From Oscillibacter sp. (GTDB lineage: Bacteria; Bacillota; Clostridia; Oscillospirales; Oscillospiraceae): a stretch of 64,000 bases of DNA. The stretch's first letter is position 1; each line of letters starts with the position of its first letter. The notes below the pieces were generated by a model. It had not been told where the DNA came from, did not search any database, and saw only the letters and a list, made by a program, of their open reading frames with translations. Location: assembly GCA_014799925.1 (NCBI GenBank), contig JAAVHC010000009.1, positions 1 to 64,000 on the forward strand, in the 5' to 3' direction. Of the stretch, positions 51,532 through 59,473 are shown piece by piece. Both the position numbers and the translations under genes were made by a program.

Positions 51532-52647
51532 ATGGAAACGAGGCCCTATGTATCCTGGGAATTGATGAACAGCTTCCTGACCGACGCTTTCAAGGGTTAT
51601 GGCGTGCCGGAGGAGGACGCGAAGATCTGCGCCGACGTCCTGCTGGAATCCGACCGCCGCGGCATCGAGAGCCACGGCTGCAACCGCTTCAAGCCCATAT
51701 ACATTGACCGGATCGTGAACGGGACCCTGCTCCCCGTGACGAAAATGGACATCGTGAAGGACACCCCCACCACCGTGGTGATGGATGCCAACAACGGTAT
51801 GGGCATGGTGGCCAGCTACCATATGATGGAGATGCTCATTGAGAAGGCCGCCAAATACGGCATGGCCGGCGGCGCCATCTGCAACTCCACCCACTACGGC
51901 ATCGCGGGCTATTGGACCACGATGGCGGAAAAAGCCGGCATGATCGGCATCTCCGGCACCAACGCCCGGCCCTCCGTGGCCCCCACCTGGGGCGTGGAGC
52001 CCATGATGGGCACCAACCCCCTGACCTTCACCATGCCCACGGACGAGGAGTTCCCCTTCAACTTCGACTGCGCCACCTCCATCGTCCAGAACGGCAAGAT
52101 CGAGTTCTATGAGCGCTCCGGCAAGCCCACCCCCGAGGGCCTGGTGGTCACCAGGGAAGGCGGCACCATGAGCGATTCCGGCGAGATCCTCCGGGAGATG
52201 CGGAAGGGCAACTGCGCCCTGCTGTCCATCGGCGGCCCGGGCGAGGCCACCGGCGGCTTCAAGGGCTACGGCTTCACCACCATCGTGGAAATTCTCTCCG
52301 CCGCCCTGGCCGGAGGCCCCTTCATGAAGGAGCTCAGCGGCAGGAACCCCGACGGCAGCAACAGGATGTACCGTCTGGGCCACTTCTTCTTTGTCATCAA
52401 CCCCGAGTTCTTCATGGGCCTGGACACCTTCAGAAAGACCGCCGGCGACATCTGCCGGGGCCTGCGGGCCTCGGAGAAGGCCCCCGGCGCGGAGCGCATC
52501 TACACCGCCGGCGAGAAGGAGTGGCTGGCCTGGCAGGACCGTAAGGACAAGGGCGTGCCCGTGGGCGAGACGATCCAGAAGGAAATCATCGAGGTCCGGG
52601 ACAAGCTGGGCCTGAAGTATCACTTCCCCTTTGAGGACCGGAAATAA
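51532..52647 (+). CDS. Malate/lactate/ureidoglycolate dehydrogenase (Ldh_2 family)
   Basis: The 371-residue protein matches the NAD(P)-dependent Ldh_2 family, unlike classical lactate dehydrogenases, with SDRRGIESHGCNRF near the N-terminus, NSTHYGIAGYW, GISGTNARPSVAPTWG and GTNPLTFTMPTDE. Members oxidise 2-hydroxy acids such as malate, sulfolactate or ureidoglycolate; the substrate is not readable here. AAGGAG precedes ATG 51532. An HAD phosphatase gene follows after 8 bp, so the two form an operon. The long leader suggests regulation. Confidence 0.88.
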   Translation: METRPYVSWELMNSFLTDAFKGYGVPEEDAKICADVLLESDRRGIESHGCNRFKPIYIDRIVNGTLLPVTKMDIVKDTPTTVVMDANNGMGMVASYHMMEMLIEKAAKYGMAGGAICNSTHYGIAGYWTTMAEKAGMIGISGTNARPSVAPTWGVEPMMGTNPLTFTMPTDEEFPFNFDCATSIVQNGKIEFYERSGKPTPEGLVVTREGGTMSDSGEILREMRKGNCALLSIGGPGEATGGFKGYGFTTIVEILSAALAGGPFMKELSGRNPDGSNRMYRLGHFFFVINPEFFMGLDTFRKTAGDICRGLRASEKAPGAERIYTAGEKEWLAWQDRKDKGVPVGETIQKEIIEVRDKLGLKYHFPFEDRK

Positions 52648-52655
52648 GCCGCAGC

Positions 52656-53450
52656 ATGCTGGACCTGACGAAAAAGAAGCTGTTCCTCCTGGATATGGAC
52701 GGGACCATTTACCTGGGGGACCGGCTCTTTGAGGGCACGCGGCCCTTCCTCCGCCGGGTGCGGGAGAAGGGAGGGCGGTATCTCTTCGCCACCAACAACT
52801 CCTCCCGCGGCGTGGACGCCTATGTGGAGCGCCTGAGGAAAATGGGAATTGATGCCGCGGCTGATGATTTCCTTACCTCCGTTGACGCGCTGATCTGGTA
52901 TCTCCGGGGAAGGTACGACGACGCGCTGATCTACGCCTTCGGCACCCGGACCTTCCGCCGGCAGCTTCGCGGCGCGGGCTTCCGGGTCACCGACCGGCGG
53001 GAGGAGGGAATCTCTCTCCTGGTCTGCGGCTTTGACACGGAGCTGACTTTCCAGAAGCTGGAGGACGCCTGCATCCTGCTGGGAGACCCCGGCGTGGACT
53101 TTGTGGCGACGAATCCCGACTGGGTCTGCCCCACCGCCTGGGGCTCCGTGCCGGACTGCGGCTCCGTCTGTGAGATGCTGTTCCGGGCCACGGGCCGGAG
53201 GCCGCTGGTCATCGGCAAGCCGGAGCCGGAAATGGCCCTGCTGGCCATGGAGCGCTGCGGCTTCTCCAGAGAGGAGACCGTGCTGGTGGGGGACCGGATC
53301 TACACCGACATCGCCTGCGGCGTCAACGCCGGGATCGACACGGCGTTCGTCCTCTCAGGAGAGGGCGTGCCCGCGGACATTGAAAAATATGGCGTCCGAC
53401 CCTCGGGAATCTATCGGGATATCGGGGAAATCCTTGAGAAGATGGGCTGA
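52656..53450 (+). CDS. HAD-IIA (NagD-like) phosphatase
   Basis: The 264-residue protein has motif I LLDMDGTIYLGD, motif II FATNNSS and a C2-type cap (about 75-180). Motif III lies in VIGKPEP and motif IV in VGDRIYTDIACG. Family members dephosphorylate nucleotides, phosphoglycolate or p-nitrophenyl phosphate. It is co-transcribed with the Ldh_2 gene, hinting at repair or recycling of a phosphorylated 2-hydroxy acid; this is inference. Confidence 0.9.
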   Translation: MLDLTKKKLFLLDMDGTIYLGDRLFEGTRPFLRRVREKGGRYLFATNNSSRGVDAYVERLRKMGIDAAADDFLTSVDALIWYLRGRYDDALIYAFGTRTFRRQLRGAGFRVTDRREEGISLLVCGFDTELTFQKLEDACILLGDPGVDFVATNPDWVCPTAWGSVPDCGSVCEMLFRATGRRPLVIGKPEPEMALLAMERCGFSREETVLVGDRIYTDIACGVNAGIDTAFVLSGEGVPADIEKYGVRPSGIYRDIGEILEKMG

Positions 53451-53565
53451 TACTTTTTCTTGAAAGAAAAAGTATCAAAAAGAACTTTACTTTCGCTCTC
53501 CAATGCTTTGCAATTCCTGAATTTCCGCACGGTGACGGGTTTGCACTTCTAATTAGGAAATAGTA
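53450..53565 (+). repeat. Dispersed ~110-bp intergenic repeat, copy B
   Basis: It begins with a perfect hairpin ATACTTTTTCTT/AAGAAAAAGTAT right after the HAD stop, then CAAAAAGAAC. The remainder matches 125-235. The hairpin may end the Ldh_2-HAD transcript, though no T-tract follows. Confidence 0.65.
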
Positions 53566-53638
53566 AAAATTCCTCTTTCGCTCACCGTCCCACCGCACGG
53601 CGCAAGAAAATCTTAAGAAATCGCTCCAGATATTTCCC

Positions 53639-53668
53639 TTGCATTGGACGCCTCCACCGGCCTATAAT
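53639..53668 (+). promoter_or_regulatory. Promoter of the HD-domain gene
   Basis: TTGCAT and TATAAT with an 18-base spacer. Confidence 0.6.
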
Positions 53669-53703
53669 AAAGATATCATTCCATGCTGACGGAGGGATTC
53701 CCC

Positions 53704-54234
53704 TTGGCCCAGACCTTTTCGGAAATAATCGAGGACATCGTTACTCACCCGCTGTTTGAGCAGTTGAAGGACTGCCCCCACCACGGCGGGGAAAATTCCC
53801 TTTACATCCACTCGGTGGACACCGCCAGGTGCGCCTACCGGCTGGCCCGCCGGTTCGGGCTGAAGGAGGAGCGGGTGCGGGCCGTGACCCGCGCGGCCCT
53901 GCTCCATGATTTTTTCGGCTATGACTGGCAGAGCGAACGGCACCGGCGCTATATCCGCCGCTATTCCGGCTGGCAGCGGGTCCGGCGTATGCACGCCTTT
54001 ATCCACGGCTCCCACGCCGCGCACCGGGCGGACCGGCTGTTCGGCCTGGACCAGCGGCAGCGGGACGCGATCACCAGCCATATGTTTCCCCTGGCCCCCT
54101 GGCCGAAAAATTCCGAAGCCTGGCTGCTGACCCTGGCGGACAAGATGGTGGCCTCCAAAGAGGTGGGGGAAACCGTGGGCTGGCATGTAAAGGGCTGGTA
54201 TCGCAGAATCGTTCCCGGCCGGCGCCGGAAATAG
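53704..54234 (+). CDS. HD-domain hydrolase
   Basis: The 176-residue protein has an HD fold with YIHSVDTARCAYRLAR (first His), ALLHDFFGYDW (the HD pair) and LTLADKMVASKE (last Asp). It probably hydrolyses a phosphorylated small molecule. The start is set at TTG 53704, which has GGAGGG 7 bases upstream; the ATG at 53683 would add 7 residues but has no ribosome site and lies nearly at the predicted transcript start. A terminator follows. Confidence 0.8.
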   Translation: MAQTFSEIIEDIVTHPLFEQLKDCPHHGGENSLYIHSVDTARCAYRLARRFGLKEERVRAVTRAALLHDFFGYDWQSERHRRYIRRYSGWQRVRRMHAFIHGSHAAHRADRLFGLDQRQRDAITSHMFPLAPWPKNSEAWLLTLADKMVASKEVGETVGWHVKGWYRRIVPGRRRK

Positions 54235-54284
54235 CCGGAAAGGCAGCGGTCCGCCGGTCAGTCAGGAAATATTCCGCATAAAAA

Positions 54285-54330
54285 GCAGGAGCTTGTGGGA
54301 AGAACCCCCGCAAGCTCCTGCCTTTTATAT
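54285..54330 (+). terminator. Terminator after the HD gene
   Basis: GCAGGAGCTTG pairs with CAAGCTCCTGC and is followed by CTTTTATAT. Confidence 0.8.
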
Positions 54331-54399
54331 AATAAGGACTATTCCTCAAGTAAATCATCATCAAAAGAATAATCGTTCAGCTTAGGGAAATCTGGGCCT

Positions 54400-54687
54400 T
54401 TAATTGAACGTCAGAAGCTGATACGGTTCCACTCCAAGCGCCTTTGCGATGCGATACAAGGATAGCATCGACACAGAGTAGCAGGATGTTGATTCAATGT
54501 GGCTGATGGTTGAATAACTCAAATCGCTCCGTTCTGCAAGTTCCTCCTGGCTTAACCCTCTCGTTTTTCGGAAAAATTGAATCCGAAAACCTATATTTTT
54601 AAGGAACTGCACTTCGTCTGCTGTGTAACATTTTTTCTTGTTTATGACTGACACTCCTTTGCCAGAACATTTTATTTCATGATACAC
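54400..54687 (-). CDS. XRE-family HTH regulator
   Basis: The protein is up to 95 residues, with a Cro/CI-type HTH (FRIQFFRKTRGLSQEELAER, then SDLSYSTISHIES) and a short tail (IAKALGVEPYQLLTF). The start is uncertain: GTG 54687 opens the frame, but AAAGGAG near 54655 suggests initiation inside. It has clearly lower GC than surrounding genes and is divergent from the SLOG gene, which it may control. Confidence 0.78.
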   Translation of the reverse strand: MYHEIKCSGKGVSVINKKKCYTADEVQFLKNIGFRIQFFRKTRGLSQEELAERSDLSYSTISHIESTSCYSVSMLSLYRIAKALGVEPYQLLTFN

Positions 54688-54727
54688 TATTTTTGACTAC
54701 AAATGAATGTTAAATTAAAGTAGTATA

Positions 54728-54756
54728 TTGCATTATATTCGCAACCGTGCTATAAT
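54728..54756 (+). promoter_or_regulatory. Promoter of the SLOG gene
   Basis: TTGCAT and TATAAT with a 17-base spacer, about 40 bp before the ATG. Confidence 0.7.
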
Positions 54757-54797
54757 ATATCAGACTAATGAATAAGCGCTTTGGAGGCAATTAGTAC

Positions 54798-55367
54798 ATG
54801 CGCAACGAAGCAAAAAGCGATTTGAATAAATGCTGCGCATTCACCGGCCACCGTCCACACAAACTTCCGTGGAAGGACAACGAGGACGACCCCCGGTGCA
54901 TTGCCCTGAAAAAAATATTGACCGAACAGATCACAGCGCTGGCCGAAGCCGGCATCACGGATTATTTCAGCGGGATGGCGGATGGGACAGACCACTGCTG
55001 TGCCCGGATCGTCCTGACCCTCCGCGAAAAAAATCCCGCGCTGAAGCTCCATTGTCTCCTGCCCCATGAGGGACAGGAGAACAAATGGAGCGATTCGGCA
55101 CGGAAGCGGTATCATTCTATTTTAAAACAGGCCGACTTCGTGGAATATGTGAGCCGCGACTACTATGACGGCTGCATGATCGCCCGGAACCATTGTCTGG
55201 TAGACTCCGCCGGCCTGCTGCTGGCCGTCTACAGCGGGGCCCGGCGAAGCGGCACCGGCTCAACCGTAAACTATGCCCGGAAGCTGGGCCGGAACATCAT
55301 CGTGATTGACCCTGTTACCCGGCAAATTTCCTATATTGCACAGGACAAAAAATCAGAAAGGGACTGA
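54798..55367 (+). CDS. SLOG-family (YpsA/DUF1273-like) protein
   Basis: The 189-residue protein has a Rossmann-like SLOG fold: CCAFTGHRPHKLPW at the N-terminus, FSGMADGTDHCCARIVL in the middle and LLAVYSGARRSGTGSTVNYAR near the end, all typical of YpsA/DUF1273. SLOG domains bind nucleotides or related ligands, and several act in prophage or defence contexts. GGAGG precedes the ATG. The next gene starts 4 bp after its stop. Confidence 0.85.
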   Translation: MRNEAKSDLNKCCAFTGHRPHKLPWKDNEDDPRCIALKKILTEQITALAEAGITDYFSGMADGTDHCCARIVLTLREKNPALKLHCLLPHEGQENKWSDSARKRYHSILKQADFVEYVSRDYYDGCMIARNHCLVDSAGLLLAVYSGARRSGTGSTVNYARKLGRNIIVIDPVTRQISYIAQDKKSERD

Positions 55368-55371
55368 AATC

Positions 55372-55791
55372 ATGGAAAAGTTAACCATCACAGTGGCAAC
55401 AAAGACGGCGGACGCGCTGCGTAAGACAGCGGAGGAAGCGCACATACCAATAGGAGAGGTGGTGGACCGCTATGTGTTGAACGTAGCCCCGGATAATCCG
55501 GACAACGCGTTTATACTTGCAATGGAGCACTATCTTATTTGCGTATCCAGGTTAAGCAAAAAAGGCTCCGCGCAGGTTTTTGGCGATATGTGCGGCGTAT
55601 TTCTGAGCGCCATCCCGCCGGAGGAACTGGACGATATTGTTTCGCGCTTAAAAGATAATTGGAACCCCTCCGTGGCAGAGGCGGTTACAGCGGAAGAACG
55701 AAAAGAGACCAGAAAAGCAATCGACAACATGGTCCAATCAATCAAAGGCGAATATTTAAGGACCGTATTTTCCAGCTTGCTCCATGGATAA
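55372..55791 (+). CDS. Uncharacterised small protein
   Basis: The 139-residue protein begins MEKLTITVATKTADALRKTA, which resembles a ribbon-helix-helix DNA-binding start (a beta strand, then a helix ending EVVDRYVLN). An all-helical C-terminal part follows. It could be an antitoxin-like or plasmid-type regulator, but no toxin partner is adjacent. AAAGGGA precedes ATG 55372. It is in one unit with the SLOG gene. Confidence 0.65.
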   Translation: MEKLTITVATKTADALRKTAEEAHIPIGEVVDRYVLNVAPDNPDNAFILAMEHYLICVSRLSKKGSAQVFGDMCGVFLSAIPPEELDDIVSRLKDNWNPSVAEAVTAEERKETRKAIDNMVQSIKGEYLRTVFSSLLHG

Positions 55792-55832
55792 CAGCGGCGG
55801 CCGCAATTGGTCCGTCGGCCCGCCGTTTTTCA
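55791..55832 (+). terminator. Terminator after the accessory genes
   Basis: CGGCGG-CG pairs with CG-CCCGCCG and is followed by TTTTTC. Confidence 0.55.
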
Positions 55833-55900
55833 AATTCGTCGGCATATTATACAGAAATGAAACGTTTTATTTGTGTAAACGCCGAATTTTTTATCGGGCC

Positions 55901-55929
55901 TTGACATTTTCTGCGTTTGCCGCTATTCT
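55901..55929 (+). promoter_or_regulatory. Strong promoter of the MsmX/UgpC gene
   Basis: TTGACA and TATTCT with a 17-base spacer. A 200-base leader follows, with hairpins TGCGGCAT/ATGCCGCA and CAGGGG/CCCCTG and a 31-codon upstream frame that overlaps the gene start. Confidence 0.75.
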
Positions 55930-56135
55930 ATAAGCAGCTTGAGCTGGAAAGCCCAGGCAATTCAATTATGAGCTGCCGCGCCACTCCACAAAATGGCCCG
56001 GCAGACTGACAAGAAAGGATGTATCCCGCGTAGGCGTGCGGTGCGGCATTGTGGAGACATGCCGCAATGGACCAGGGGCGGCGCCCCCTGCTCCGAGGCG
56101 GAATTTGCGGAGGCATTTTCGCTAACGCCTGGAAG

Positions 56136-57329
56136 ATGGCAACTGTATCCCTGAAGAACGTCATGAAGATCTACCCCCACAGCGGCGACGAGAAGAAGAA
56201 GAAAAAGAAGAAGGGCGAGGCTCCCGAGAAGAAAACCAATCTTCAGGTCACTGACCGCGGCGTCATCGCCGTCCAGCAGTTCAACCTGGACATTGCCGAT
56301 CAGGAGTTCATCGTTCTGGTTGGTCCCTCCGGCTGCGGTAAGTCCACCACCCTGCGCATGGTGGCCGGCCTGGAAGAGATCAGCGAGGGCCAGCTCCTTA
56401 TCGACGGCAAGGTCATGAACGACGTGGCCCCCAAGGACCGCGACATCGCCATGGTCTTCCAGTCCTACGCCCTGTATCCCCACATGACGGTCGCTGAGAA
56501 CATCGCTTTCTCCCTGAAGCTGAAGAAGGTCCCCAAGGATGAGATCGACCGCAAGGTTAAGGAAGCCGCTGAGATCCTGGGCATCACCCAGTATCTGGAC
56601 CGCAAGCCCAAGGCTCTGTCCGGCGGCCAGCGTCAGCGTGTCGCCATTGGCCGCGCCATCGTCCGCGAGCCCAAGGTCCTGCTGATGGACGAGCCTCTGT
56701 CCAACCTGGACGCCAAGCTCCGTAACCAGATGCGCGCTGAGATCATCAAGCTGCGTCAGCGCATCCACACCACTTTCATCTACGTTACCCACGACCAGAC
56801 CGAGGCCATGACCCTTGGTGACCGTATCGTCATCATGCGCGATGGCTACATCCAGCAGATCGGCACTCCCCAGGATGTGTTCGACAACCCCGCCAACCTC
56901 TTCGTCGCCGGCTTCATCGGCACCCCGATGATGAACTTCTTCGACGCCAAGCTGGAGAAGGACAGCAACGGCTACTATGTCAGCGTTGCCGGCGCCCGCA
57001 TGGAACTTCCCGCTGACAAGCAGGAGATTCTGAAGCGCAAGAACACCGCCGCTCAGGACGTCACCCTGGGCGTCCGTCCCGACCACGTCAGCCTGTGCGA
57101 CGCCAAGGACGCCCACGCTCTGTCCGCCACCGTGGACGTTACCGAGCTGATGGGCGCCACCATCCACATGCACGTGAACGTGGCTGGCAAGGACGCCATC
57201 ATCATTCTGCCCACCATGGACCTGACCGGCGAGCAGAAGAACCTGAGCTACGGCGCGAAGATCAGTGTGACCTTCCGCGGCGACGTCATTCACCTGTTCA
57301 GCAAGGCCGACGAGAAGAGCCTGCTGTAA
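56136..57329 (+). CDS. msmX: MsmX/UgpC-type sugar ABC transporter ATPase
   Basis: The 397-residue ATPase has Walker A GPSGCGKSTT, QSYALYPHMTV, the signature LSGGQRQR, Walker B VLLMDEPLSNLD and the switch His in YVTHDQTEAM. C-terminal OB/TOBE domains (about 260-395) follow. MsmX-like ATPases energise many carbohydrate importers encoded elsewhere, and here no permease or binding protein is adjacent. It carries an extra Lys-rich loop at about residues 18-35 (DEKKKKKKKGEAPEKK) before the Walker A. ATG 56136 has only GGAAG directly upstream. Confidence 0.9.
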   Translation: MATVSLKNVMKIYPHSGDEKKKKKKKGEAPEKKTNLQVTDRGVIAVQQFNLDIADQEFIVLVGPSGCGKSTTLRMVAGLEEISEGQLLIDGKVMNDVAPKDRDIAMVFQSYALYPHMTVAENIAFSLKLKKVPKDEIDRKVKEAAEILGITQYLDRKPKALSGGQRQRVAIGRAIVREPKVLLMDEPLSNLDAKLRNQMRAEIIKLRQRIHTTFIYVTHDQTEAMTLGDRIVIMRDGYIQQIGTPQDVFDNPANLFVAGFIGTPMMNFFDAKLEKDSNGYYVSVAGARMELPADKQEILKRKNTAAQDVTLGVRPDHVSLCDAKDAHALSATVDVTELMGATIHMHVNVAGKDAIIILPTMDLTGEQKNLSYGAKISVTFRGDVIHLFSKADEKSLL

Positions 57330-57367
57330 GAGCGGCCCTGCGCTCAGAGCACACGAAGACACCCAGG

Positions 57368-57430
57368 AGCGGCGCGGCGAAAGCCGCGCCGCTCTCTTTG
57401 CTTCCCAAAAGATGCTGTGCATCTTTTGGG
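57368..57430 (+). terminator. Two hairpins after the MsmX gene
   Basis: AGCGGCGCGGC/GCCGCGCCGCT (57368-57393) followed by CTCTTTG is the likely terminator. CCCAAAAGATGC/GCATCTTTTGGG (57404-57430) follows and is probably part of the neighbouring palindrome cluster. Confidence 0.6.
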
Positions 57431-57496
57431 AGTAAGTTTCGCTGCGCTCTGCGCCTCCATTGTCGACGCTCGCTCCGCGCAAAGAGTTTTTCCATG

Positions 57497-57532
57497 ATTC
57501 TGCAACGGCCACATCGAGTGGCCGTGCAGAAT
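57497..57532. repeat. Simple TGCA palindrome, tandem pair member 1
   Basis: ATTCTGCAACGGCCAC, ATCGA, then GTGGCCGTGCAGAAT. It is the exact reverse complement of 41047-41082 over 36 bases. Confidence 0.75.
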
Positions 57533-57534
57533 TA

Positions 57535-57572
57535 GATTGCACATGACCACTCGATGTGGTCATTGTGCAATC
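57535..57572. repeat. Simple TGCA palindrome, tandem pair member 2
   Basis: GATTGCACATGACCAC, TCGAT, then GTGGTCATTGTGCAATC. It differs from its neighbour in the middle stem (TGACC instead of CGGCC) on both arms, keeping pairing, and again has one bulged A. It is the uninterrupted counterpart of 40951-41043. Confidence 0.75.
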
Positions 57573-57713
57573 ATAGTACATGCCGCCGGAAAAACAATTG
57601 AACTTTATTTCGCCGCTCCGGCGGCGAAAGGCAGCCAACGGTTGCGGAGAGCTTTTGCGGCAGTCTGGGGGCGGCACGGACCAGCTGTGCTACCGACCAC
57701 AATATCTTGGGGG

Positions 57714-57742
57714 TTGACGAATCAGGGAAAATGCGGTAAAAT
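57714..57742 (+). promoter_or_regulatory. Promoter of the LysM/M23 gene
   Basis: TTGACG and TAAAAT with a 17-base spacer. Confidence 0.65.
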
Positions 57743-57798
57743 ATACTGTAACTATTTGTAACACTTTACCCTGCTTTGTAACTATCGGAGGATTCCCA

Positions 57799-59415
57799 AT
57801 GTTCCAAAGAGATATAAGAAAAAAGGCGAAAAATGAGCGGCCTGCGCAAACCGCCAGACCCAGACACGCTGCCGCCTCCACTCCGGTCAGCCGCCCCCGC
57901 CGGCCGCTGAACTACCGGAGCCGCCGCCGGTTCCCGGAATCCAGCAGTCCCTACCGGCAGCTCCAGCTGCTGCTGGCCGGCAGCATGCCGCTGCTGCGTC
58001 AGAAGGTCAACGTATTGATGTACCGCATACGGTCCGTTTTCTCCAAGCTGACCGCCCGCGTCCGTCAAAGAACGCCCAGGCACCGGCTGATCCAGGCGGC
58101 GGTATTCCTGACCGCCGGATTGGCCCTGGTGGTGTATGCCGCTTTCCAGGTGCTGTATACCACCGCCACCACCCTCTCCTTTGAGGGGCGGGAACTGGGC
58201 ACCGTCGCCAGCGAGGAGGAGGCCCAGGCCGCCGTCCGGCAGGTGGAGACCTCCATCTCCCAGATGCTGGGCAGCAGCTATACCCTGGAGCCGGGCCAGA
58301 TTTCCTACACCACCAGGCTGGCCTATCGGGGCACGCTGGTGAAGGAGGCCGATCTGGAGGCCGCCCTCAGCGAGTCCCTCCGCGTGGTGGAGCATGGATT
58401 TGCGCTGTACGTCAACGGCGACCTGATCGGCGCGACGCAGACCAGGGAGGCGCTGGAGGAACTGCTGAATCTGGTGTCTGTGGAATACCGGAACGAGAAC
58501 ACGGTGGGCATTGACTTCGTGGAGGATGTCACCATTCAGGAGTGCAATCTGCCGGTAGAGGATTTCATCAACCTGGGTGAAACGGCGACTTTGCTGAAAA
58601 GCACCAAGGCGGGAGAGGTCACCTACACGGTGAAAAAGGGCGACTGCTGGTCCGTCATTGCCGAGGACAACAACATGACCAGCGGCGACCTCCTGCGGCT
58701 GAACCCCGGCTACGATATTGACAGGCTTCAGATCGGCGACGAGCTGCTCATCAGCAACGCCGTGCCCTACCTGACCGTCCGGGCCACGCAAATGGAATAC
58801 TACGTGGCGGACATCCCCTACGAGATCGAGTACGTGGACGACAACACCATGTGGGAGGGAGAAACCAAGGTCCTTACCAGAGGCCAGTACGGCACCGCCG
58901 ACACCGTGGCCCGCGTCACCTATGAGGGCGTGGAAGAGGTAGAGCGGATCATTGAGGAGCAGACCATCCTCACCGAGCCGGTGACCGAGGTTCAGGCGCG
59001 CGGCACGCTGGAGCGGCCCAGCTGGGCGCCCACCGGCAGCTTCCGCTGGCCTGTCAGCGGCGGCACCATTACCTCCCGCTACGGCTACCGCAATATCTTC
59101 GGCGGCACCTCCTTCCACGGCGGCGTGGACATTGCCAAGTCCTACGGCACCGACATCGTGGCAGCTGACGGCGGCATCGTGATCTATGCCGGCTGGATGG
59201 GCAGCTTCGGCTATCTGGTTCAGATCGACCACCAGAATGGGTATGTCACCTACTATGGGCATAACAGCAGCCTTCTGGTCAGCGTGGGCGACAAGGTCTA
59301 CAAGGGACAGCACATCGCGGAGATGGGCTCCACCGGACGCTCCACCGGCAACCACTGCCACTTTGAGGTCCGCTATAACGGCGAGCGGCAGAACCCCCTG
59401 AGTTATCTGCCATAA
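57799..59415 (+). CDS. Membrane-anchored M23 peptidase with LysM and G5 domains
   Basis: The 538-residue protein has a basic, Arg/Pro-rich cytoplasmic N-terminus (about 1-90), one membrane helix (about 97-120, AAVFLTAGLALVVYAAFQVL) and a helical/beta region. A LysM domain (about 275-320, YTVKKGDCWSVIAEDNNM), a G5-like domain (about 330-405) and an M23 domain with FHGGVDIA and HCHFEVR metal sites follow. It likely trims peptidoglycan crosslinks during growth or sporulation. GGAGG precedes the ATG and a terminator follows. Confidence 0.9.
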   Translation: MFQRDIRKKAKNERPAQTARPRHAAASTPVSRPRRPLNYRSRRRFPESSSPYRQLQLLLAGSMPLLRQKVNVLMYRIRSVFSKLTARVRQRTPRHRLIQAAVFLTAGLALVVYAAFQVLYTTATTLSFEGRELGTVASEEEAQAAVRQVETSISQMLGSSYTLEPGQISYTTRLAYRGTLVKEADLEAALSESLRVVEHGFALYVNGDLIGATQTREALEELLNLVSVEYRNENTVGIDFVEDVTIQECNLPVEDFINLGETATLLKSTKAGEVTYTVKKGDCWSVIAEDNNMTSGDLLRLNPGYDIDRLQIGDELLISNAVPYLTVRATQMEYYVADIPYEIEYVDDNTMWEGETKVLTRGQYGTADTVARVTYEGVEEVERIIEEQTILTEPVTEVQARGTLERPSWAPTGSFRWPVSGGTITSRYGYRNIFGGTSFHGGVDIAKSYGTDIVAADGGIVIYAGWMGSFGYLVQIDHQNGYVTYYGHNSSLLVSVGDKVYKGQHIAEMGSTGRSTGNHCHFEVRYNGERQNPLSYLP

Positions 59416-59431
59416 GGATGCCATAAGGAAG

Positions 59432-59467
59432 AAGAGGTCCCCGGCGCGTACGCGCTGGGGACCTCTT
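59432..59467 (+). terminator. Terminator after the LysM/M23 gene
   Basis: AAGAGGTCCCC pairs with GGGGACCTCTT, with an inner AGCGCG-type pairing, and is followed by GTCAGG. The T-tract is only the TT of the stem end. Confidence 0.55.
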
Positions 59468-59473
59468 GTCAGG

